A DNA stretch of 64,000 bases from Stenocarpella maydis (Eukaryota > Ascomycota > Sordariomycetes > Diaporthales > Diaporthaceae). Location: contig NQMI01000017.1 in the NCBI GenBank assembly GCA_002270565.1, positions 10,150 through 74,149 on the forward strand. Direction: 5' to 3'. The notes beneath the pieces were generated by a model. The model was not told the DNA's origin and searched no databases. It was given only the letters and a program-made list of their open reading frames with translations. Below, one piece after another: positions 56,175 to 64,000 of this stretch (positions are counted from its first letter, which is position 1; every line of letters starts with the position of its first letter). The translations under genes were made by a program, and so were the position numbers.

Positions 56175-57851
56175 ATGAAGTCTACCGCAATCATCTGTGC
56201 CTTCTTGGCCATCGCTGCCAATGCTGGTCCGATCAGGCGCCAGGCCGCTGGAGGTAAGTGAGGACCGCGGGATTCCATCTTTTTGGGACGTCCCATATTG
56301 CATTTGTCTGCGGCCACAAGCAGAGATTGAGTGTCGACTCATACCAGCCCAGTTCGTGATCTGACATATAGAACAGGTAACTTGCAGACCTTCACCGGTG
56401 ATCTTGGCGGAGCAACCGCCCCTGCTGTAAGCTACTCCTCCCTTTACGACTCCGGAAGCGTCTCGAATCTCCTTTTTTTTTTCTTTTTTTCTTGTCTGCG
56501 CTTCCCGCGTACTGACTATGCGCCTTTAGGTTACCAACGTGGGCGGCAACAGGCCCTTCGAGGTCAACGGCGTCACATTCCAATCCGCCGCGGCCGCTCT
56601 TGACCGCTCGTGCGCCATCCAGAAGAACGCCTGCGCCAATGCGGCCAACTCAGGCGCCGCGGCCGATGTCGACGTCGCAGACTGCGAGGCTCAGGAGCAG
56701 GAGTGCTCGCAGGCCGCCGAGGCCTCCGCAGCAGGTTCACAGGACGACCAGGCCGCTGATGGGGCCGCTGCCGACAAGAACAACGACGGCCAGGCTGCCG
56801 CTGATGATGCCGATGCCAACGAGGATGCAAAGGATGCCGACGCCAATGGCGGCCAAGATGCGCAGGACGCGAATGCAGATGAGAAAGCCCAGGCTGGCGC
56901 TGGCGATGCCAATGCGGACCAGAATGCCGAGGACAACCAAGCAGCGGCCGGTGATGCTGCAGCAGGTGCAGTTGTCCTCCCAGACGGGCGCATCGCTCAG
57001 GATGCCGCGGCAGAGGACTTCAACGTGCTGGCGAGCCCCTTCAAGTCCGCAGTGGTCAAGGGCGACGGCCTCGAGTTCAGCGACGTGATCACCTTCCCGG
57101 ACATTGAGCCGTCCATCTTCGACGCTGCTGGCAACACCAAGGCGTTCGAGATCAACATCAACGACCAGTCCATCTTCGTGCCCGAGGGCCAGGCGCCCCA
57201 GGAGGAGTTCCGGCGCGCGGACCTGCTGCCCAGCATCGCTTCGACTCTGAACGATGTCGCCACTACCGGGGTCAAGACGATGCACTTCTCGATCCAGCAG
57301 GATCCGGCCAAGCCGCTAGCCCTGACCACCAACGAGTACCAGGTCGCGTTCCTCGAGACGGCCGACTTTGAGAGCCGCATCTTTGACGTCCGCGTTGGCA
57401 CCGGTACCACTAGCCCCAGCCTTACGGGCGAGAATATTGTCGTCCTGGGCCGCTCCGGTGATAACCTCCAGGAGATGTTCGTCGCCCCGTTCTCGGCCGA
57501 CATGCAGAACTTCGCCGTGACCCTGGACTTTGACCAAAAGTAAGCTGAGCACGCCTTCCCTCTCCCGACCACCCGTGCCGTGAGCGGACAAAATATCACC
57601 ACTTGCACAGTGGAAGGCTAACGTGTGTCCGCAACAGCACCATGCAGGTCTTCCACAGCACCGGCCAGGAACCCCTCGCCCAGGTCACGGAGGCCGTGGC
57701 CAACGACAACTCGGGCAACGGCGAGTACCACTTCGCGCTGCTCAAGCTGGCCGACGCCCAGGGCCAGCAGGCGGCCGGCATCGACGAGGGTCTGAGCTTC
57801 GCCGGCATCTTCATGGAGGACTCGGCTGACGGCACTGTCACGCTGCAGTAA
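56175..57851 (+). CDS. Secreted Asp/Ala-rich cell-wall-type protein
   Basis: Four exons, 56175-56253, 56377-56426, 56530-57539 and 57638-57851, join in phase to give 450 aa. The signal peptide is MKSTAIICAFLAIAANAGPI, followed by a likely Kex2-type RR site. A conserved-looking Cys domain comes next (FEVNGVTFQSAAAALDRSCA ... CANAANSG ... DCEAQEQECSQ), then about 100 residues of low-complexity Asp/Ala/Gln (ADANEDAKDADANGGQDAQD). The C-terminal half looks folded (FKSAVVKGDGLEFSDVITFP ... FAVTLDFDQ) and continues into exon 4 (TMQVFHSTGQEPLAQVTEAV). Such proteins are often labelled circumsporozoite-like because of the repeats, which is not meaningful. No GPI signal is evident, so it is probably secreted or wall-associated. 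Confidence 0.75.
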
Positions 57852-58336
57852 ACCTGAGGGCTTGCAGGAAAATTGTCGCGAGGCATGTGAGGCACATTTT
57901 GGCCAGGGCTCACAAGTAGGGAACATTTGGCTTAAATTATTCTTGCTGTTTTTTGGATTCACTACCCAACTGTAGACAGAACGCGAAAGTGACACCCGAA
58001 TTATAGTAGAATCTGTGGCCCTCGACGCTGTTCCTGGAATAGTGCGTAACGATCCTATCCTCCTTACAGTGGATCTCCGTTAATTCAATAGGGCGCTGTT
58101 TCGGACCATTTCTTGGTTTAGTCAACAAATTCTGTTTAGTTCCCAAATTCCTCGACCCAATTACCCAAGCAATTTATTCCGCGACTCGCTGTGATCCGAA
58201 CATGATGGACCGGCCGATTGACTCCCGAGGTCCCAGGTCTTCCGTTGGTTGAATAGCTGTGCTTGGCATCTCCCCCGGGGTGGGCAACCTTTGTGTCTGT
58301 CTCACTTATTGTCCCAGTCTTTTTTTCCTATAGCTT
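57852..58336. other. Intergenic between converging genes
   Basis: This is the 3' side of both the secreted-protein gene and the minus-strand hypothetical gene. No coding signal is visible. Confidence 0.5.
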
Positions 58337-59188
58337 TCACTTCGTCTTCCTGCTTGCCGTTTTCCTCAAGCCCCTCCAACCCCCCCCCCGCTTTTTTTTT
58401 TTTTTTTTTTTTTGGTCAGTTTCTTTCGCGTCAACGCTGCAGTGGTTTATGTAGGTTGTCATCACTCCCACATAGTCGAGTTGGAACTGGTGCTTGTATG
58501 ACAAAGCAGGTGGTCCCTCCTGCTCTTTTCCCTCTCCTCCTCCTGGGAGAGGGCTACCTTGTCCAGGGCAACGATTTGTCTCAAGATACCTGCCCACTCT
58601 TTGTGTGGTCCAGATTTCCCTTCCGTCCGGCTTGTCCCCGTGGTACCAAGCTTTTCGAGTGGCGACGTTGACCAGACGGTCCCGAGCCCACTCTGTGTCC
58701 GCGACGCCTAGGTCCAGCACGGCCTCGAGGACAGCGATGGAAGCCGTGGGCCGGAACGCCAACATCATCAGCTTGTCCTTGAGGTATGGCAGATCCTCCT
58801 CGCTCTTGGCCTGGAATCGGGGGCGAGCTCCTATTTCCAGGGGGATGAGGAGGCAATCATCCGACCTGCTGTGGTAATTCCGGGATGTCACGAGGTCGAG
58901 GGGGTACTGGACGGTTCTCTTTGAGCTCGTGACCATGTGGCAGGGATGGTAGAGTGAGACGCCATTTCTGACAAGTCTTCTTATGTCATCTTCATCGCCG
59001 AAGTGGATTGTGGATCCCAATTCTGTGGCGATGCAGTTGTCTGGGTTTTCAGAACTACTCAAGAAGCACGAACCGCCTGAGAAAGGACATGGGGACCAGG
59101 ATAATAGTCTGTCAAGCGCGGAATGGATGCGGTTTGCCTGAGGGCCCTGCATGTTGGATATGTCCTGGGGGGGGGGGGGGTTAGCCAT
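58337..59188 (-). CDS. Hypothetical protein, lysine-run C-terminus
   Basis: A 283-codon ATG frame begins MANPPPPQDISNMQGPQANR. It contains plausible folded segments (FGDEDDIRRLVRNGVSLYHP, LMMLAFRPTASIAVLEAVLD). It ends with a basic tail that includes a run of seven or eight Lys encoded by poly-A. The PPPP at the start is encoded by a 13-base homopolymer. Both homopolymers are prone to sequencing error, so start and end are uncertain. The repeated short helices recall ankyrin-like or F-box-associated fungal proteins, but no motif is clear. There may be unrecognised introns. Confidence 0.4.
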   Translation of the reverse strand: MANPPPPQDISNMQGPQANRIHSALDRLLSWSPCPFSGGSCFLSSSENPDNCIATELGSTIHFGDEDDIRRLVRNGVSLYHPCHMVTSSKRTVQYPLDLVTSRNYHSRSDDCLLIPLEIGARPRFQAKSEEDLPYLKDKLMMLAFRPTASIAVLEAVLDLGVADTEWARDRLVNVATRKAWYHGDKPDGREIWTTQRVGRYLETNRCPGQGSPLPGGGEGKEQEGPPALSYKHQFQLDYVGVMTTYINHCSVDAKETDQKKKKKKKRGGGWRGLRKTASRKTK

Positions 59189-61547
59189 GCCTTTTCTCGA
59201 GTTGAGGATAGGGTGACGCCGACTTTATGGAGTAGAGGAAGTCGATAGAAGATAATGGTGATTGAAAGTATTGGAATATCTCTGCGTTAGGCAAAGTCTT
59301 CAAGTGGTTGTTTGGGTAGGAGAGTGAGAGAGAGTTGTGGGTATGGAAAATCAATGGTGGTATACCAAGGTCGTGTTTTTGTGCGTGTGGTAGAACAGGT
59401 TCTGACTTCAAAAGTTCTGGGGCTTGAAGGGGGCGCACAAATTTATATAACTACAAGTTCATGTTTACAGCACTATTATGAATTCTGTCCAATTCTTTGC
59501 AACTAACTCAGTAGTGGGTAGTATAGCATGGAAGAGCTGTGCGAAGTCGAATTGTTTAGTCTGGGCTCTAAAAATCATGCACAAGTCGATTTAGTAGACA
59601 GCCTATGTAGCGGGCAAAGCTTAGAGGTCAATGAGACGGGGCGTAACATAGTTGACAAGATAGAAGGCTAACGTTAATTAGCTGGCCTGGACTACAAACA
59701 GCCCAAATATACGCTGTGCTTGTGTCTCGCCAAGGGTTTATAAGCAAGAATGTATTAAGCCCTCACAAGCATCCCTAGAGTGATCAATTCTGGGGAGCTT
59801 ATGCCAGGTCACAAATTGGATATAGCCTGTGGCCTATGGGAAGCCACTTGACTCCCGCTGGCAAGCGAGGAATACTAGACAAACACGAATATTAACTATG
59901 GAGCTTGAGGTAGATTTCTAGTATTCGTGACATTATTGGCATATACAAGAACATGCGTAGGTCAATAATTAATTACGGCTCAGCCTCTCCAACAACTGTG
60001 GCTCGGGGAATAGGTTTGTGGCTGTGTTCATAAGAGCAAGCTTCCGTCCCAGCTGGTTCAAAGGCCCCTCACAGCCCGTCTTGAGGCCAGGCCATGCATC
60101 TGTAGGTAGATGAGATATTAGTTTTGATTGAATTACTCAGCTCAAAAGATTTTGCATTTTAGCTGGTCTCGATTTTTAGACTGTTCCCACGGAACTGGGA
60201 ACAAAAAGCTAATCTAACTCAGGAGACTGACTGACCAACATGCGCTATCAGATTGGCTAGCCCACCCGTGCACGGCTACTAGCCCATAGTATATGCCTAC
60301 CTAGGTGCCTTGCGAGGCTGTTCGACATGGCTAGGAATGTTTACATAACAGCATCCATACTACGTGACTACACTCAAGATACTAGTTAGTATTGTGTATA
60401 ATTGACGTTCAGAGCCTGGAAGTCTAGGAGGCACAGGCACCTGACTCCTAAGATGCCCCGGTTGCCCTTGTCTTTGGCAGGCATACAAAGGTATACACCC
60501 TAGGTATGGAAACCACGGAAGCATGCAATTTTCCGGCGGGCAGCTGAAGTCAGGCTCTCGCGGAAGCATCGAGCACAGCATGATGTGTGCATCCCAGGTT
60601 TTTGTTCGGACAAGGTTAGGCGCTTCCTCACAGGCGCCGGACATGGGCAACCAGTAGCTCATATCGTGGCACCCAGAGCAGAGCCACAATGAGGAGGGAG
60701 TGTAGGACAGACAAGGGCAGGGCCATTAGTTGGTGAAATGATGAGACAAGAGGAAGTGTTGCTCATGTGTGACACTACTCATGGAGGTCATCGGTAGTTA
60801 GAGCAGCTGCAAGGTGTGGTTGGTCGGGCGCGGTGGTCTCGGTGCAGTGCCTGGATTCAAATACTAAGAAGGCTGTGATTATGATCAACCATTTACATCT
60901 ATGAGTTGTTTCGCATAATTCAAATCTGAAACCACAACAAAGTGTTGTCAGGTCCTTGAGCAGCGTGTCCGTACCGGGAGCCGTATTGAGGAATGCTGCT
61001 TGCCCGAGGATTGCTCTTCAAGACGTTGTTTGAGTCCCGCGGCACACAAATAATTGCTAGCCTGCGGGCAAATAAGAAGGCCGTATGGGGATGTGCTCGC
61101 AAGCAGGCACATGAAGCGCTTAAGAGTGAGTACCTAGGTAGTATTGCAAGACCTTTTTGGCTGGCTACGTACTTAGATATTTAAGCTTTTTTTTTAAAAA
61201 AAAAAGTGGATCGCGTGTAAAGCGACGAGTTATCTTTGACTTTATGAGGCCTCGCGTGGCAAGACACTGACAAGTTACGTGTAGAAGTGGGCTGGCTGTA
61301 AGTTGACCCTGGGCTAATACGTCACTTAAATAGACCGGTATAGGTTAGGCATAGCCACGCGGAGCCGAATGGCTGGTAGCCCGACGACTGCCAGGCCGCT
61401 TTGATGCTTGAATTTGGAGGATGGCGCCGAGTTAATCCTGGCACTGCCAGGGTGAGTTTTAGGTCCAGTGATGGCATGCAAATGCATAGTGTAGATGCTG
61501 TGCAGAGTCTTGTCGGGACTATGCGAACCGAATGCTGATTTTGAGTC

Positions 61548-61581
61548 CTGCTGCTGCTGCTGTGTGTGTGTGTGTGTGTGT
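61548..61581 (+). repeat. (CTG)n(TG)n microsatellite
   Basis: About five CTG units run directly into about ten TG units. It lies upstream of the Zds1-like gene, outside any supported coding region. Confidence 0.8.
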
Positions 61582-62649
61582 ATCGGGCAATCAAGTAAGC
61601 CCGCCTCATTACCCTCTTATCTCTCTCCCTCTCGAGCGCGATCTCACACTCACCTACCACAACCCTCATTCCAGTATCTGCCCTTCTTCACCCTGCAGGT
61701 GGCTGCCGCCGGCACGAAGGAGGGAGGGGTTCTCCAGGTTGGAAAGAATCAATCAGAATCCCTCATCATGGATTGGGACGGCGTCAAGTTGGTGCGAGTG
61801 ACGGTTCCAAGGGCGCTAATGCAGCCGTTCCAACGTTACCACTGTTTCTGGCGCCTTTCTTTGGGGGGGGGGGGGCGGCAGTCTTTGGGTCGCTGTAGAG
61901 AAGGGGGACGGTCCAAGGGGGGGAAGGTACCGAGGTACACAGAAGGGCCATCCTACCACAGTAAGTATGGCCAGTACAATGGGTGGTGGGTGGTGGCCCT
62001 ACCAACCAAGCCATGCCCCCTTTCAGGGCCGAAGAAAGACGGACGGAACAAGAGGCAAGGCTACCAGCAGAGCAAAATGGGGCAGAGGTCAAAATCCACA
62101 CACAAGACAAGACAACAACCACCACCGCCACCACCGATCTGACCACGACGGGCGCCCCCTACCTCGGTCTTCTTCCACTTTCCACGACGACGAGCCTGTC
62201 AACCGCAGAGCCCTACTCTGCTGTATCGTCCTTGTTTTATATTTTATTTGTTATTGCTCGCATACGCATCGCTCCAGCAGCCAGTGTCAGCATCAGCCAT
62301 ATCATCAAGCTGCCCAGGTGCGCAGCAACACGCAACACGACGCCGCCCTCTCTCCCGCCCTGTTCTGCCGGCTCTCGGAGAGGCCAAACTGGTGGTGAAC
62401 CGAGACCCCTGGTCGACTCTCTACTGGCCGAACCAAGCCGGAAGAGCCCAAGCCCCTACCGCTTAAATCGACCATTACGCCCCTCCACTAGAGCCCGAAT
62501 CAGATGCGACGAGACACGCCGACAGCCCGGTCAGGTCCACTCAATTGTTTCTTCTCCTGAATCGTACCCTATACCGTCCGTCGCTTCAACCACACGGCAC
62601 CGCTGTACTACTCTGCCTCGCTCTGCCCTGTTTGTACCATTCCGTGCTG

Positions 62650-62760
62650 CTTGTGCTTGTGCCTGTGCTTGTGCCTGTGCCTGTGCCGGCTGGCTCACCT
62701 TCGCCCTCACCCTAGAGCCCTAGACCTCGCCCTCGCCCTCGCCCTCGCCCTCGACCTCGG
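62650..62760 (+). repeat. Two short tandem repeats in the Zds1-like 5' leader
   Basis: Units of TGTGCC/TGTGCT type occupy 62650-62687 and units of CTCGCC type occupy 62726-62760. They lie 220-330 bp before the ATG, probably in the transcribed leader. Confidence 0.7.
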
Positions 62761-62981
62761 ACTCGAACCCGACAACTCTGACCGACACGTCCGCCTTCCT
62801 GTTTGAGAAGTCGCCACCCCAGCAGCCCTCCCACGTCCTCCGCGACACGCCCTCCCTCAACCCAGAAGCCCCAGACTGCCCGTCCGGAACCACACCACAC
62901 CACAACCACAGGAGCATCGCCTGGGTTCTGGGTTCTGCTGCCTAACGAACGGGCCTGATCGAGGCCTATCCTCGACCCCAG

Positions 62982-64000
62982 ATGATGGTGTGTATTCCCG
63001 CTCCCCCCCAGGCTCGAAATGCGGTATCTGCCCGCATCGAGCAACGCCATGTTACCTCACCGGGCGGCCCAAAAAAAGTCCCGCCTCAGATGACACCACT
63101 GGCGATCTACCCAGCGCGCGGCTCCATGGACGAGACATCTACAGTCCTTACCCCAGGGGACCAGCTGGCTGACACATGTTGTTCACCTCCTCAGACCTCA
63201 TCTAGGCCCCGCGAAGTTGGCGCTAGCTTTGCAGCACGACGTGGCCATGCCAACACGCTTTCGATATCTGACCCGAGCCACCATGTCACCGAGGCTATAG
63301 GCACACTGTATGGCTCTGACGACGAATCTGACGTCGAGACGCGAGATCACGGCAAGAGCCGCCCCTTGAGCTTTCTCTCATATGGAGACGACCACGTGCC
63401 GGGTGCCGCCAAGACTGTGGACGGTGCCCAGGAGTCGAGGCAGCCGCTTCAACGGTCCATGTCGGACAACACGCACGCGGCCTCTCACGATGGCAGCCCG
63501 GCTCCAACCCTGTCCCAGCTCACAATGCCGCTCCAGCGAAGTCAATCGCACGAGAACGGCCCTACGTCGCCCGGCGGTACCATGCCCCCCATGTCCCCCA
63601 CGCCGTCCTTGCGGGATATGCAAGCAGCCGAGTCCTCCATGCCCATGACCAACATCGACAACCCAAACGACATCGCTCAGGAGCTAAGCAACTTGCAGGC
63701 GTTGCGCCGCATGTCCATGGACGTCGTACACTCGAGTGACCCAGACCTTATGCCATTCCAGGGCATAGTGCCCATTCCTGCCATAGCACCAACCGGCGAC
63801 GATGACGAGGCCGATCCGTCAAGGCTGCTCTGGGTTCCCGCCAACGTGCACCCGGAGCTGGCGCCAGACCAATTCAAGAATTTCCTCGAGAGGAGGGTAA
63901 ACTCCATCAAAAGGAGATCTGGGGAGTCCATCTTGGCGTCGGGTGACGGCATGCACCGTACCAACTCGTCGAGCCTGAGGCGGACCAAGTCCAAGCTGTC
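62982..64000 (+). CDS. Zds1-like regulatory protein, N-terminal part (cut by window end)
   Basis: A frame open from an ATG at 62982 runs off the right edge (339 complete codons). The start region reads QARNAVSARIEQRHVTSPGG, and the N-terminal block is RRGHANTLSISDPSHHVTEA followed by IGTLYGSDDESDVE and RPLSFLSYGDD. A Ser/Pro-rich region leads to a conserved-looking segment, LLWVPANVHPELAPDQFKNF followed by LERRVNSIKRRSG, and NSSSLRRTKSKLS at the edge. I associate this order with fungal Zds1 proteins, which bind PP2A-Cdc55 and act in polarity, cell-cycle control and stress signalling. The identification rests on remembered motifs, and the diagnostic C-terminal Zds domain lies outside the window. 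Later in-frame ATGs at 63090 and 63126 are alternative starts. Confidence 0.55.
   Translation, partial: MMVCIPAPPQARNAVSARIEQRHVTSPGGPKKVPPQMTPLAIYPARGSMDETSTVLTPGDQLADTCCSPPQTSSRPREVGASFAARRGHANTLSISDPSHHVTEAIGTLYGSDDESDVETRDHGKSRPLSFLSYGDDHVPGAAKTVDGAQESRQPLQRSMSDNTHAASHDGSPAPTLSQLTMPLQRSQSHENGPTSPGGTMPPMSPTPSLRDMQAAESSMPMTNIDNPNDIAQELSNLQALRRMSMDVVHSSDPDLMPFQGIVPIPAIAPTGDDDEADPSRLLWVPANVHPELAPDQFKNFLERRVNSIKRRSGESILASGDGMHRTNSSSLRRTKSKL

Larger units (their letters stand above)
59189..62981. other. 3.8-kb intergenic region and long 5' leader
   Basis: No gene is recognised. Features seen: TACCTAGGTG at 60298-60307 and TACCTAGGTA at 61131-61140; a T9A10 palindrome at about 61186-61206; a CTG/TG microsatellite at 61548-61581; a G12 run near 61863; and two hexanucleotide-type repeats before the Zds1-like start. 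Confidence 0.45.

Noticed and set aside
60820..60870. GGATTCAAAT-type B-box with a GGCGCGGTGG upstream
   Set aside because: The spacing and stems do not fit a tRNA cloverleaf.
61495..62142. 215-codon plus-strand open frame
   Set aside because: It runs through microsatellites and a G12 homopolymer, giving a low-complexity product; it is most likely the leader or promoter region.

Overview
The window is nuclear DNA of a filamentous ascomycete. Evidence: short GT-AG introns (mostly 55-220 bp) in most genes, a fungal gene set (an Ncr1/NPC1 sterol transporter, Tfb2 of TFIIH, Aha1, a SAT4-type rhodopsin-domain membrane protein, an Och1-like GT32 enzyme, a CUE/DUF1771/Smr protein), and an AT-rich retrotransposon relic riddled with C-to-T/G-to-A stops as left by repeat-induced point mutation (RIP). 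A Sordariomycete-like fungus is most likely, but the species cannot be named from this sequence.

Layout. 1-4500 is AT-rich: a RIP-decayed Ty3/gypsy chromoelement (RNase H tail, integrase, chromodomain), two 3'-terminal LTR copies and a possible DDE-transposase tail. 4882-7074 is a CYP52-like P450 with one in-frame TGA just after the heme cysteine. 8824-10127 is a seven-helix rhodopsin-domain protein. 10.1-14.2 kb is gene-poor with short coding-like relics. 14.2-25.2 kb is a housekeeping block: TANGO2/NRDE protein, a conserved hypothetical, Tfb2, a hotdog acyl-CoA thioesterase (8 exons), Aha1 and a nitrilase-family hydrolase. 26.5-35.5 kb is accessory and metabolic: a pisatin-demethylase-like P450, a GT32 mannosyltransferase and a secreted GH36 alpha-galactosidase. 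37.7-41.6 kb is NPC1/Ncr1, followed in frame by a 189-codon open stretch. Then come a SUMO-like gene with an abnormal C-terminus, a CUE-Smr gene with a GC-AG intron, an amidase, a secreted GH78 alpha-L-rhamnosidase next to an assembly gap with a duplicated end, a secreted Asp/Ala-rich protein, a hypothetical protein and, running off the right end, the N-terminus of a Zds1-like regulator.

There is no polyketide synthase, NRPS or terpene cyclase and no obvious cluster. The metabolic genes look like independent accessory genes: lipid or xenobiotic oxidation (two P450s), amide and nitrile hydrolysis, and plant-polysaccharide breakdown (GH36, GH78). The most unusual signals are the exact 10-bp palindrome TACCTAGGTA repeated in intergenic DNA, the SUMO-like protein lacking a normally placed diglycine, the open extension after the NPC1 stop, and the P450 with a single nonsense codon. 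Exon boundaries were placed by hand from splice consensus and reading phase; similarity calls come from recognising motifs, not from database searches.
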